A stretch of DNA of 64,000 bases from Castellaniella sp040276085 (GTDB lineage Bacteria > Pseudomonadota > Gammaproteobacteria > Burkholderiales > Burkholderiaceae_B): assembly GCF_040276085.1 (NCBI RefSeq), contig NZ_JBELOK010000005.1, positions 62,001 through 126,000 on the forward strand, read 5' to 3'. The position numbers and the translations under genes were made by a program. Numbering within the stretch: position 1 is the first letter of the stretch; each line of letters opens with the position of its first letter. The notes under the pieces are model-generated. The model saw only the letters and a program-made list of their open reading frames with translations, was not told the DNA's origin and did not search any database. Positions 24,203 through 32,495 of the stretch are shown here, piece by piece.

Positions 24203-24263
24203 TCAACAAAATTTGTTGACAATTATTGTGGATCACGCGAGAATCGTCAACACAAATTGTTGA
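24203..24263. promoter_or_regulatory. Two GntR-type operator palindromes
   Basis: TCAACA-AAATT-TGTTGA (24203-24219) and TCAACA-CAAAT-TGTTGA (24247-24263) are two copies of one 6-5-6 palindrome, with centres 44 bases apart (about four helix turns). They lie between the GntR gene and uraH and resemble the TG(T/A)-N-AC(A/T) style of FadR/FCD sites. The spacing would allow looping or cooperative binding on one face. Assigned to the adjacent GntR by position. Confidence 0.75.
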
Positions 24264-24329
24264 CAATGTGTCGGGCGCTGCGTTCTGCTAGATGGCAAGA
24301 CCAGTCCGACGTAAACCGTCCTGTTCCGA

Positions 24330-24390
24330 CTGGCCACTGGCCAGGCGCGCACTGACAGGCTCTGCCGCCTCGTATGGCAGGGGTTGTCAG
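24330..24390 (+). promoter_or_regulatory. Structured leader before uraH
   Basis: In the 178 bases between the operator pair and uraH are the palindrome TGGCC-ACT-GGCCA (24330-24342) and a nested hairpin, CTGACA (24352-24357) with TGTCAG (24385-24390) enclosing TGCC/GGCA. They may be mRNA leader structure or a second regulator site. The rest of 24264-24441 holds no gene. Confidence 0.35.
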
Positions 24391-24441
24391 GATGGCCATA
24401 CCGGGGGCCCACTAACAGGATACTGACCGGGGATCACTCTC

Positions 24442-24795
24442 ATGGGAAAACTTTCCACCCATGTCCTGGACACCGTACACGGTGTACCGGCTCAGGGCGT
24501 CGCCCTGGAACTCTATCGCCTTGAAGGCGAAACACGCACATTGCTGACACAGACAGCCACCAACCACGACGGACGCTGTGACGCGCCGTTGCTAAGCGGT
24601 GATGCCCTTGTCAAAGGCACCTACGAGCTTGTCTTCCATGCGGGAGACTACTTTGCGGGCAAAGGCATTGCATTGCCAGAGCCGCGATTCGTGGACGTGG
24701 TGGTGCTTCGGTTCGGGATTGCCCAGCCAGAGCAAAACTATCACGTCCCGCTGGTGGTGACGCCTTGGACATGGTCCACCTACCGCGGCAGCTAA
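24442..24795 (+). CDS. uraH: 5-hydroxyisourate hydrolase (transthyretin-like)
   Basis: Hydrolyses 5-hydroxyisourate to OHCU in the urate pathway. The 117-aa protein has the family marks: KLSTHVLDTVHGVPA near the N-terminus (His7), the Arg46-region TATNHDGRCDAPLL, YHVPLVVTPWTWS, and the diagnostic C-terminal tetrapeptide YRGS. The length is normal and there is no signal peptide. It is the first gene of the plus-strand unit, with puuD 52 bases downstream; the other half of the pathway is divergent. No OHCU decarboxylase (uraD) is seen in the window. Confidence 0.96.
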   Translation: MGKLSTHVLDTVHGVPAQGVALELYRLEGETRTLLTQTATNHDGRCDAPLLSGDALVKGTYELVFHAGDYFAGKGIALPEPRFVDVVVLRFGIAQPEQNYHVPLVVTPWTWSTYRGS

Positions 24796-24847
24796 GCCTC
24801 TCCGCGCGCACCCCAAAAACCAATATAAAAGTAGAGGAGACCTCGTC

Positions 24848-26086
24848 ATGGAAGGTTTTTTTCTGGAATACGGCAATTTGCTGCTGCGCTGGCTGCACGT
24901 CATCGCGGCAATCGCCTGGATTGGCGAATCGATTTACTTTGTGATGCTGGACCTAAGCCTGCACGCCCCAAAAGGCGAACACAGCAAGAAGCTGGGTGTC
25001 TACGGAGAACTTTGGGCCGTGCACGGTGGCGGCTTCTATCACAATCAAAAATATCTCACCAACCCAGCCGAGCTGCCCGACGACCTGCATTGGTCGTTCT
25101 GGAAGGCGTACACCACCTGGCTGTCCGGCTTCGGGCTGTTCATGCTGTTGTATCTGTTGAAAGCCGACATCTATCTGGTAAACCCCGCCAGTCCCTGGGA
25201 ATGGGCTCGCAACATGAGCGGCTTTGAGGCCGGCATTCTGGCTGTGCTGTTTCTGGTGATTGGCTACAACGTGTATTCGCGCTTGTGCCGCATCATCAGC
25301 CCCACCGTCAACCACGATGGGTGGCTGAGTGCCGCTGTGGGCGTGATGATGGTAATTGTTGCCTGGCTGACCTCGCAGATTTTCCCGGGCCGGGCTGCGT
25401 TTTTGATTACCGGCGCCCTGATGGCCACCTGCATGTCGGCCAACGTGTTTTTCTGGATCATCCCCGGGCAGCGGCGCATGGTCAAAGCCTTGAAAACGGG
25501 CGGAAAACCCAACCCGCTGGACGGGGCCTGGGGTAAACAGCGCTCGGTGCACAACACGTACTTCACCCTGCCGGTGATTTTCCTGATGCTCAGCAACCAC
25601 TATTCGTTTACTTACTCAAACGAATATGCCTGGGTCATCATGACGCTGTTCATTTTTGCCGGCGCGGTGATCCGCCAGTACTTTGTGCTGCGCCACCTGG
25701 GCAAAAACGACCTGCGCTATCCGGCTGTTGGCATCGTGTTGCTGGCACTGATTGGCTGGATTGCAGCACCCTCGCCCGCACCGGCACCCGTACCGCTGGC
25801 CGCCGCCACAAGCCTGGCGGGCAGCACGGCAAGCACTACAGGCGTATCCATCGAACAAGTACACGGGATCATTCAGGCACGTTGTGTTGAATGCCACTCG
25901 GCCAAACCCACGCAGCCTGGTTTTGCTGCAGCACCCGCCGGCATCATGCTGGACACCAACGCAGAGACCTTGCAACACGCTGCGCAGATCAAGCAGGTGG
26001 TGGCCAACAAATATATGCCACTGGCCAACCTCACCAACATGACGGACGAAGAACGCGCCGTGATTGCGGCCTGGAGCGGTCAATAA
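24848..26086 (+). CDS. puuD: Urate hydroxylase PuuD, membrane domain plus cytochrome c
   Basis: Membrane urate oxidase fused to a cytochrome c domain. The 412-aa protein has an N-terminal membrane part of about eight helices (LLLRWLHVIAAIAWIGESIYF at 13-33, with heme-type His) and a C-terminal c-type heme site CVECH (346-350) with a likely axial Met in KYMPLANLTNMT (about 390). The domains are joined by an Ala/Pro/Thr linker near 305-330. In the characterised family urate is oxidised at the inner membrane and electrons pass through cytochrome c to the respiratory chain instead of directly to oxygen. A strong AGAGGAG ribosome site precedes it. Confidence 0.94.
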   Translation: MEGFFLEYGNLLLRWLHVIAAIAWIGESIYFVMLDLSLHAPKGEHSKKLGVYGELWAVHGGGFYHNQKYLTNPAELPDDLHWSFWKAYTTWLSGFGLFMLLYLLKADIYLVNPASPWEWARNMSGFEAGILAVLFLVIGYNVYSRLCRIISPTVNHDGWLSAAVGVMMVIVAWLTSQIFPGRAAFLITGALMATCMSANVFFWIIPGQRRMVKALKTGGKPNPLDGAWGKQRSVHNTYFTLPVIFLMLSNHYSFTYSNEYAWVIMTLFIFAGAVIRQYFVLRHLGKNDLRYPAVGIVLLALIGWIAAPSPAPAPVPLAAATSLAGSTASTTGVSIEQVHGIIQARCVECHSAKPTQPGFAAAPAGIMLDTNAETLQHAAQIKQVVANKYMPLANLTNMTDEERAVIAAWSGQ

Positions 26087-26122
26087 GCAAGGCCTGGCTT
26101 TAAGCAGCCAGGCGGCATCACA

Positions 26123-26155
26123 GCAGGGCGGCTTGTTTAAGCCGCCCTGCTTTTT
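26123..26155 (+). terminator. Strong terminator after puuD
   Basis: GCAGGGCGGCTT (26123-26134) and AAGCCGCCCTGC (26139-26150) form a 12-base stem with a GTTT loop, followed by TTTTT. It ends the uraH-puuD transcript and, through its symmetry, could also serve the pilus operon converging from the right. Confidence 0.93.
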
Positions 26156-26167
26156 GGTGCTTTGGTT

Positions 26168-27244
26168 TTAACCCGGATGGCATACCACACCCTGGCTTAA
26201 GCCCTCGGGCGCCATGACTGAGCCGGTTTCGGCCACCAGCACAGGCTGGTAGCCAATCCCGCAGTTGCAAGCACCTGTGTTTGGGTTGACCGTACTGGCA
26301 CCTGTCTGGCTGACGCAGCCTCTGCGGCTGTTAAACAGATAGCCGCCACCAGCAGGCCGGGCCAGCGGCTGCCACTGGCCCTGCAAACAGATCAAGAGCC
26401 CCGGGTACATGCCGTTGCGACCGATCAGGTTCTCTGTGCCACAGCCACCATATCGAATCCACCCCTGATCAAGCCGCAGGCCTTGCGCGGCCTGCAAGGT
26501 GGTATTGCTGCGTACCCTGCCCTGCACCGTGACATCACCCTGAAAATCGGGATCACGCTCATCCCGTACGCGCAAAAAATCGTCTGTGTTGACGGGAGAA
26601 TCTATATCGGGAGGGGTTTCAGCCACAGCACTGCCGGCTTGTGCGGACAACAAGGCCACCGTACCCGGCTGCCATCCTGCCCCGACAGGCACAGGCACGC
26701 GCACCCCCGACCCGCTCAGCCAATCGCCGGCATGCGGCCAGACCACCAGGCCACGGCCACGAGCAGCCAGCAGCCACTCGGCCACCAAGGAGCGATCCAC
26801 CTGCCCGTGCTTGTCCTGCAAGGCGGGCTGAGCCACCACCAGGGCCTGTAAAGTGCACGGAGCCAATGGGCAACTGCCTGTGCGACTTGCTTGCCAGACC
26901 AGCTGTTGGCGCAGGGGCCCAGCCGATTGCCAATGCGCGGGCAGCAAACCGGCTGCCTGCAGCTCTGGCACACTGGGTGCCTGCCAGTTGGCAAACCCTT
27001 CCGAGGCCATGACAGCCTCTACATCCGCCTGCTTGAGCGAATGCTGGTAGCGCTGCAGATAGCCGTCGGCCGCTGCCCGGGCGGTTTCCATCCACACTGC
27101 CAGCGCCTGCGCCTGCAAGGCACGGGAGCGCTGCACCCACTCGTGCGTTGCCCAGATGCTGAGCACCAGGGCGATGGCGGCCACTACCATGAATTCGAGC
27201 AGCAGTGAACCCTGCTGGCGCCTGCCAGCAATAGACGCCGTCAT
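26168..27244 (-). CDS. pilV: PilV-like minor pilin/adhesin of type IVb pilus
   Basis: A prepilin-like protein: short basic leader MTASIAGRRQQG, then SLLLEFMVVAAIALVLSIW, i.e. cleavage after Gly with the +5 Glu. It is the last gene of the operon, the normal PilV place. The C-terminal third is Cys-containing (GGCGTENLIGRNG, RRGCVSQTG, GACNCGIGYQ) and probably carries the tip-adhesin function. A Met at 27316, overlapping the PilS stop, would lengthen the leader by 24 residues; 27244 is preferred because it gives a typical 12-residue leader. No shufflon repeats were seen downstream, so the C-terminus appears fixed. At 358 aa it is somewhat shorter than R64 PilV. Confidence 0.78.
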   Translation of the reverse strand: MTASIAGRRQQGSLLLEFMVVAAIALVLSIWATHEWVQRSRALQAQALAVWMETARAAADGYLQRYQHSLKQADVEAVMASEGFANWQAPSVPELQAAGLLPAHWQSAGPLRQQLVWQASRTGSCPLAPCTLQALVVAQPALQDKHGQVDRSLVAEWLLAARGRGLVVWPHAGDWLSGSGVRVPVPVGAGWQPGTVALLSAQAGSAVAETPPDIDSPVNTDDFLRVRDERDPDFQGDVTVQGRVRSNTTLQAAQGLRLDQGWIRYGGCGTENLIGRNGMYPGLLICLQGQWQPLARPAGGGYLFNSRRGCVSQTGASTVNPNTGACNCGIGYQPVLVAETGSVMAPEGLSQGVVCHPG

Positions 27245-27305
27245 ACGCAAGGCTACCCGCCAACGGGCTGCCAAAGGCCAGGACAGCTTGCCGCCGCAAC
27301 TTAAA

Positions 27306-27893
27306 TCAGCGCGCATAAAACACAAACTGATTGGTGTCCCCACGACTGCAGAGAGACTCGGCGGTGAGTGCACTGTATGGTGTGGTGGCATCCTTGACAG
27401 TAATGGCCGCGCCTCCCTGGCTGCTGACCGTAATGCGATCGGCGACACGCTGCAGCACCGATGCAATCGAAGGGCAGGCCACATGATTGACCGCCTGCAA
27501 GCGCAACAGAAACCCGGCGCCCGCTTCATCGGGCTCGACCTCGATCGCCCCCGTGCCCAGACCGTGCAGCACGGCACCATCGCTGGCCTGTGTGAGCACG
27601 CTGGAATCTGCCACCATCGAGACCAGATTGGCATTGCTGATCTGGCTATAGGGCGGGTCTCCAGCCGTACTGGCATTGATGCGGGTCTGCATCATAAAGC
27701 GGGCCAGCTCCTGGCCAACCTTGGGCACCTTGTTCTCCAGCACATAGCTGCCGATCGCCGGAATGCCAATGACTGCAATCAGAAGCACGATAGCAGTCAC
27801 GATCGAAACTTCGATCAGGGAAAAGCCTTGCTGTGAGTGCCGCGTGTCTTTGCCCGCAGAAAGCCGGTGAGGATGAAAAAGATGATTGCGCAT
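27306..27893 (-). CDS. pilS: PilS-like type IVb major pilin
   Basis: A 195-aa prepilin with a 23-residue basic leader ending HSQQG, then FSLIEVSIVTAIVLLIAVIG, the classic type IV N-terminal helix with Glu at +5. Two cysteines in the C-terminal half (CPSIA and SLCSRGD) could form the disulfide-bonded D-region, which in this family exposes the receptor surface. It overlaps or abuts the PilV-like gene and follows the platform gene by 40 bases. This is probably the pilus subunit. Confidence 0.85.
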   Translation of the reverse strand: MRNHLFHPHRLSAGKDTRHSQQGFSLIEVSIVTAIVLLIAVIGIPAIGSYVLENKVPKVGQELARFMMQTRINASTAGDPPYSQISNANLVSMVADSSVLTQASDGAVLHGLGTGAIEVEPDEAGAGFLLRLQAVNHVACPSIASVLQRVADRITVSSQGGAAITVKDATTPYSALTAESLCSRGDTNQFVFYAR

Positions 27894-27933
27894 GGTGTCT
27901 CCTTTGCCGGTAGCCGGCCCGATTTGCCCGCCT

Positions 27934-29058
27934 TTATTGGCTGGCCTGAAACATCATCCAGCCGCGGCGCAGATCATCGATGGCCGCGTAATGCCACAGG
28001 CCCAATACCAGCACACTGGCAACACCTGTCAGCAGCACCAGCCAGCGCAAGACCTGTGCCTGCAGCTGAATCCTTTGAAACCAGACCTGGGACATGCGCT
28101 GGTGCACGATTTGCAGACCTTCCTGCAAGCCGCGTGCAGCAACCATGTCCTCCAGATACCAATACACATCACGATCCAGCAAACCGGTGTCAAACGCATC
28201 AGCCCCTGTCTCACCCTGATCGATCCGGGCCACCATCCTGCGCAAATGGGCGGCAAGCCAGGGCGAGGCCGTCTCAAACAGCAGGACAATCACTGGGCGT
28301 AACTGCGTGGAATGGCCTGTGCCGGGCTGCAGGAGAATGGTGATCAGCGCCAACAGACGCAAGGCCTGCACATTGCGATACAGACGCCACGGACCAAACC
28401 GATCGAGCAGGCGGCGACCATAGCCAGAGGTGCGCGGCAAACTGAACAGCCCGCCTGACAGCAGGGCCACCGTCAGGATCGGCAACCCACCCCCCCATAC
28501 GCGCAGATAGCCGGCAAAGGTAAACAGGCTTTGTGCCCAGGCGCCGTGATAGGCAGGAGGCAAGCCCTGAAAGGCCTGCTGCAAGGCCGGGACAGTCCAG
28601 GCCGGCAGTGCCAGCATCAGCACACTGACGACCACCAGCGCCAAAGCAGCAGAACCCAGCGTTGCCCAGAGCATCCGCCTGGCCTGGATCAGCAAGCCCA
28701 GATGTCGGGCAAGGGCCTGAAAGCAGGCCATGAGCCGGACGTTGCCAAACGCCTGGGCCAGCTGCAACAAGGCTCGCTCATCATCAGGAAAACAGCCCTC
28801 CCAGGTGGCATGCAGATCACCGCCACTGGCCTCACACACCAGTGACCACTGCTGCGACAGCCGTCCACGAACCGTACGCCGGCCGTATCGTGTGGCATCC
28901 CGGTCAAATAGCTCACGCAGTGTCAGGCGCCCTTGCGCTCCATGAAGCACTGCATGCAAATAATCCAGATAATCTGCCCGTTGGGACGAGAAACGCCAGG
29001 CATCCAGCCTGTGCTGCCATAGGCCAACTTGGCCCGGCCAGAGGTTCAGACGCCGCAT
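27934..29058 (-). CDS. pilR: Type IVb pilus inner-membrane platform protein (PilR/GspF family)
   Basis: A 374-aa integral membrane protein of the GspF/PilC family on which the pilus is assembled. Two GspF domains: one around residues 25-140 with LDYLHAVLHGAQGRLTLRELFDRD, and one around 225-345 with RLLALITILLQPG. Each is followed by hydrophobic segments (about 150-175, 190-215 and 350-368). It overlaps the ATPase gene by 13 bases and precedes the major pilin, the fixed order of PilX/R64 systems. Confidence 0.85.
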   Translation of the reverse strand: MRRLNLWPGQVGLWQHRLDAWRFSSQRADYLDYLHAVLHGAQGRLTLRELFDRDATRYGRRTVRGRLSQQWSLVCEASGGDLHATWEGCFPDDERALLQLAQAFGNVRLMACFQALARHLGLLIQARRMLWATLGSAALALVVVSVLMLALPAWTVPALQQAFQGLPPAYHGAWAQSLFTFAGYLRVWGGGLPILTVALLSGGLFSLPRTSGYGRRLLDRFGPWRLYRNVQALRLLALITILLQPGTGHSTQLRPVIVLLFETASPWLAAHLRRMVARIDQGETGADAFDTGLLDRDVYWYLEDMVAARGLQEGLQIVHQRMSQVWFQRIQLQAQVLRWLVLLTGVASVLVLGLWHYAAIDDLRRGWMMFQASQ

Positions 29059-30746
29059 CGGGCTACCTGCCGAAATGCTGATTGGGGTGCACGGGCCTGG
29101 CGGCGCAAGGCCAGTGTTTCAAATGCCATGAAGCGCATCTCGATATCGTGCGGGTCTACCTCACCGGCCGCCACCTTTTGCATGGCATGTGCCATCGCGC
29201 TATAGGTGGAATCAGGCAGATAGGGATCCACAGCCCCGTGCTGCATTGGAGACAGGCCTGGTTCAAGGAGCTCTGCCGCCACCGTACGGCCAGCATAGCC
29301 GGCCAGTGCGGGTAGCTGAGGCAGCCGGCAATGCGGGCATCCCTCGGGGTTACGCACACGCAGTTGCCGGGGCGATACCTGCCAGAGTTGCTCGATACGA
29401 TCCAGCCAGGCTGCCGTTTCTGGCGACCCCGACACGCCACGGACATCCTCTGTACGCACATGCCTGACCGGCAGGGCACAATGTGAGCACAGCCTGGGCA
29501 ACAGCACCTGAAACACCAATAGCTTCAGCACCCCGGCCGTATGCAGGAAGTCGACTGGAATACCGATAAACCGGGAACTCAGGCGATCAATAATGGCGGC
29601 GGCCGAAGGCGCATGCACCGTGGTGTACAGATTGACGCCGGAGCTGGCCAGATCCATAAAAGCCAGGGCACTGTCCTGGTCACGAATTTCACCCAGCAGC
29701 ACATCTGTCATGGCCGAGCGCTTCAAGGTGCGCAGTTTGGCGGCATACGGTGCGGATGCCTGCTGATCCAGATTGCGGGTGATGCTGTTTTGAATTGCAC
29801 GTTCGATGCGGTATTCAACCGGCTCTTCAAGAGTGATGATCTTGCGCTCATCTGGCAGACGGCCCATCAGGCTGGTGAGCGTCGTTGACTTGCCGGAACC
29901 CACGGTTCCAGCCAGCACAATCGCGCCGCCCTCTGAGCGCAGCACACGATCAAAACATTGGATGTGATCGGCGCGATAGCCAAGGTCTTGGAGGCCGGCT
30001 TGCACCAGGCGGTGATCCTGCGCCAGGTAGCGCAGACAGACGCTTGGGCCGCGATCCGCCGCCAGCGAGGCCCAGCGCAACACACAGGCGCGCCCCTGAA
30101 CCTGGCGGCGCAAAGTGCCCTGCTGCTCTTGTTGAGGGTCGAACACCGCGCCATTGCCGCCCTGGATATCCATCCAGGCCACGGCCAGCACATCCAGCAG
30201 CAAATCGGTGGGCATCAGGCGAAAGCGCTCGGGGGCAATATACCGGCCCGCAACGGTAAACCGCACATCGGATGTGGCGGCATCCTGATGAACATTGAGG
30301 TGTAAGTCGCTGGCCCGATGCGCCACGCCCCATTCAATCAGGTCTTGAAATACACCCGCCAGTGCCGTGGGTGTCCGGCTGGCGGGCGCAGGGCTGGCCA
30401 ACACACCGGCATCTCGCGACAGGGCCAGCAACAAAGCCGCCGGCAGCACATAGCGGGCCGGATCGGACAGCACAAATCCTGCCGCCTGCATGCGCCGCTC
30501 CAGCGCATCTGCCTGATCACTGCCGACGTACTCCGCCCGCGCAAGCAACGTCATGCTGCCGTCTGTGCGCTCAACCGGGCAGATCCGGTCGGCCAGAGAA
30601 TCGACTTCAAATTGCCGGGCAGCCAGGCGCCTCACAGGCGGCTGCAGCTGCGCCAGTTGGCCGGCGTGCTCGATGGTGGCCGCCGCCGCCAGGCAAAAAG
30701 GCGCTGAGGGCTCTGCCACCGTCAAAGGAGAAGACCAGATCTTCAT
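29046..30746 (-). CDS. pilQ: Type IVb pilus assembly ATPase (PilQ/GspE family)
   Basis: A 566-aa AAA-type secretion ATPase. The region near residue 130 onwards is the GspE-type N2 domain (FQDLIEWGVAHRASDLHL). The Walker A is GTVGSGKST (280-288), Asp box LEEPVEYRIE, Walker B VLLGEIRD, and the His box TVHAPSA. Two CxxC pairs, LCSHC and CPHC, form the metal-binding insert found in GspE. The N-terminal 120 residues are specific and unrecognised. It sits between pilP and the platform gene with four- and 13-base overlaps. No second ATPase for retraction (PilT) is present. Confidence 0.9.
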   Translation of the reverse strand: MKIWSSPLTVAEPSAPFCLAAAATIEHAGQLAQLQPPVRRLAARQFEVDSLADRICPVERTDGSMTLLARAEYVGSDQADALERRMQAAGFVLSDPARYVLPAALLLALSRDAGVLASPAPASRTPTALAGVFQDLIEWGVAHRASDLHLNVHQDAATSDVRFTVAGRYIAPERFRLMPTDLLLDVLAVAWMDIQGGNGAVFDPQQEQQGTLRRQVQGRACVLRWASLAADRGPSVCLRYLAQDHRLVQAGLQDLGYRADHIQCFDRVLRSEGGAIVLAGTVGSGKSTTLTSLMGRLPDERKIITLEEPVEYRIERAIQNSITRNLDQQASAPYAAKLRTLKRSAMTDVLLGEIRDQDSALAFMDLASSGVNLYTTVHAPSAAAIIDRLSSRFIGIPVDFLHTAGVLKLLVFQVLLPRLCSHCALPVRHVRTEDVRGVSGSPETAAWLDRIEQLWQVSPRQLRVRNPEGCPHCRLPQLPALAGYAGRTVAAELLEPGLSPMQHGAVDPYLPDSTYSAMAHAMQKVAAGEVDPHDIEMRFMAFETLALRRQARAPQSAFRQVARCGV

Positions 30747-31252
30747 GGTTGCACCTCACCCAGCAACATGCGCAAGCACAGCGAATGACGGTCTTCTCCG
30801 CGCTCGAGTTGTATGCAGGCGCCGTTCATCCCCCGAAGCTGATAGACGCCGGAATCACCCGTGTGGCCTGCCGGGAAGGGCTGGCCACGCACATACAGAT
30901 AGGCTCTTTGACCCACCTGAACTTCAGCCATCAAGGCCCGGCCGACACCGTACAGGGCCACCAGACGTGGCGCCATCACCGGCCGTACAGAGGGTTTGAT
31001 CCCTAGCGTGGCCACGCCAGGGTCCTGGGTGGATGTTCGCAGGACCTCTTGCAGATCCTGCTGCAACAACTCGCGTACGGACAGCGTTTCCCATGATTCC
31101 TCGGGAGTCGACGACACCGGCGCATCGGCCCCTGGTGGCGCTGCTGCCAACGCGCAGGACCACAAGAACATGGCCAGGCCAACCCAAAAATGGCGGCACA
31201 TTGCCTTGAAGCGCACGGTTTGAGGCTGAACACGGTTAGTGACGGCTTTCAT
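30743..31252 (-). CDS. pilP: Type IVb pilus biogenesis protein PilP
   Basis: A 169-aa envelope protein with a Sec signal or anchor (FWVGLAMFLWSCALAAA, about residues 21-37) and a periplasmic domain ending in GVYQLRGMNGACIQLERG, the beta-rich part typical of the PilP family. The start at 31252 overlaps the stop of the PilO gene by about 17 bases; a Met at 31204 would also keep the signal. It joins the inner-membrane complex to the secretin. The four-base overlap with the ATPase gene shows coupling. Confidence 0.75.
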   Translation of the reverse strand: MKAVTNRVQPQTVRFKAMCRHFWVGLAMFLWSCALAAAPPGADAPVSSTPEESWETLSVRELLQQDLQEVLRTSTQDPGVATLGIKPSVRPVMAPRLVALYGVGRALMAEVQVGQRAYLYVRGQPFPAGHTGDSGVYQLRGMNGACIQLERGEDRHSLCLRMLLGEVQP

Positions 31253-32492
31253 ACACGGCCCCTTCGAGATGCAAGATAAGACGGCTATTTTTGAGGCTGG
31301 GGCGGACACCTGGCGCGTGGCTGAGCACCAATTTTTGCCATGACACCGCCTGAGCCAGAGATGCCAGCAAACCTGCGGACCTCAGCGGCCCTCGGATACT
31401 GAGTGGCCGCACTCTTACCACGGGCAGATCGGCGGGCTGGGGGATCAACTGCCCCTGGACATCACGCGGAGCAAGCAAGGCCAAAGGTTGCGCAGGCTTG
31501 AGCTGCACTGATGTAAAGGCCGGCAAGACCGCCTGCAAGCCACTGGCCCAACGGCGCGCAAGCAACTGAGCGGCCGGCAGATCCTGCGGCGCAGGCACCT
31601 GGCTGCTGACCGTTGGAGACCAATGAGCGCGAGCCGTGTCCAGCGACGGAAAATCCAGACGCCAACCGGTGGGGGCTTCTTGCATCAAGCCCTGATTGTT
31701 GGCCTGTGGCGCAACTCGCCGGTAGTCGCTGGCACACTGCCAGTGCTGCGAGCCCAGCTGGCAGCGTATGGTTTCGAGGACCCACCCGGCCACACGCACC
31801 GGCTGAGCCTGTACTGCTGCCAGCAAGTGGCGGGTACCTTGTTTGCCATGCACCGGGCGGGCAGCCATGGCCCGCTGAAGCGCCGCTTGCCAGGCGCGCC
31901 GAGCATCCGCACCTGGCACGGGTGTTGCCCGTGAAGTAGCCCACCAATATTGCCCACCCAGGATAGCAAGCAGCAGGAGCCCGGCAACTGACACCAGCCA
32001 CTTTGAACGGCGGACAGGAACTCGCGCCAGGGTTGACGCACCCGCTGCAGCACGAGCCAGTTGCTGCAGAAGTGCCTCCGCCTGACTGGCCGCCGGTGGT
32101 ACCTGCAATTTCGGATACGCGCCACGCAAGGCATCCAGCGCCTGCAAGGCCAGGCTTTCAGTGGGATAGTGTCGGTCGGCCCGGGCCAAGGCCACGCCTT
32201 CGTGGCATCCCAGCAAGTGCCAATGCTGTTCGCCAAGGGGCAGCACACAGGCCCACGACCCCTGGGGATGCAGGCGCGCCAGAAGATCAGCCGCCGACCA
32301 GCACGGTTCGGTGACAGGCAAGCGGGTGGCCAGGCCCAAGGCAGCGGGCGGATTACCTGACAGTATCTGATGGCGCGCACCTTCGCGGCGGGCCTGGTGC
32401 TGCGCGCGTGCAGAGTCTCCAAGCACCGGCACCCAGCTCAGGCCAAACACCAGCGGTACTCCGGCCACACGGACAAGATGGACGGGCGTCAT
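31236..32492 (-). CDS. pilO: Type IVb pilus assembly protein PilO-like
   Basis: A 418-aa bitopic protein: cytoplasmic part (1-165) with a GWAC-type domain (HPQGSWACVLPLGEQHWHLL, about 75-94), one membrane helix at about 168-188 (WLVSVAGLLLLAILGGQYWW), and a periplasmic part with CQLGSQHWQC. This layout is that of R64 PilO, part of the inner-membrane assembly complex. It lies directly after the secretin gene (three-base gap) and overlaps pilP. Confidence 0.8.
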   Translation of the reverse strand: MTPVHLVRVAGVPLVFGLSWVPVLGDSARAQHQARREGARHQILSGNPPAALGLATRLPVTEPCWSAADLLARLHPQGSWACVLPLGEQHWHLLGCHEGVALARADRHYPTESLALQALDALRGAYPKLQVPPAASQAEALLQQLARAAAGASTLARVPVRRSKWLVSVAGLLLLAILGGQYWWATSRATPVPGADARRAWQAALQRAMAARPVHGKQGTRHLLAAVQAQPVRVAGWVLETIRCQLGSQHWQCASDYRRVAPQANNQGLMQEAPTGWRLDFPSLDTARAHWSPTVSSQVPAPQDLPAAQLLARRWASGLQAVLPAFTSVQLKPAQPLALLAPRDVQGQLIPQPADLPVVRVRPLSIRGPLRSAGLLASLAQAVSWQKLVLSHAPGVRPSLKNSRLILHLEGAVYESRH

Positions 32493-32495
32493 GGT

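Noticed and set aside
24203..24263. Insertion-sequence terminal inverted repeats
   Set aside because: The two palindromes are identical short operators beside a GntR gene; there is no transposase gene or target duplication.
26168..27316. Shufflon at the 3' end of the pilV-like gene
   Set aside because: No recombinase gene and no repeated short recombination sites were found on either side; the gene end is followed by the puuD terminator.
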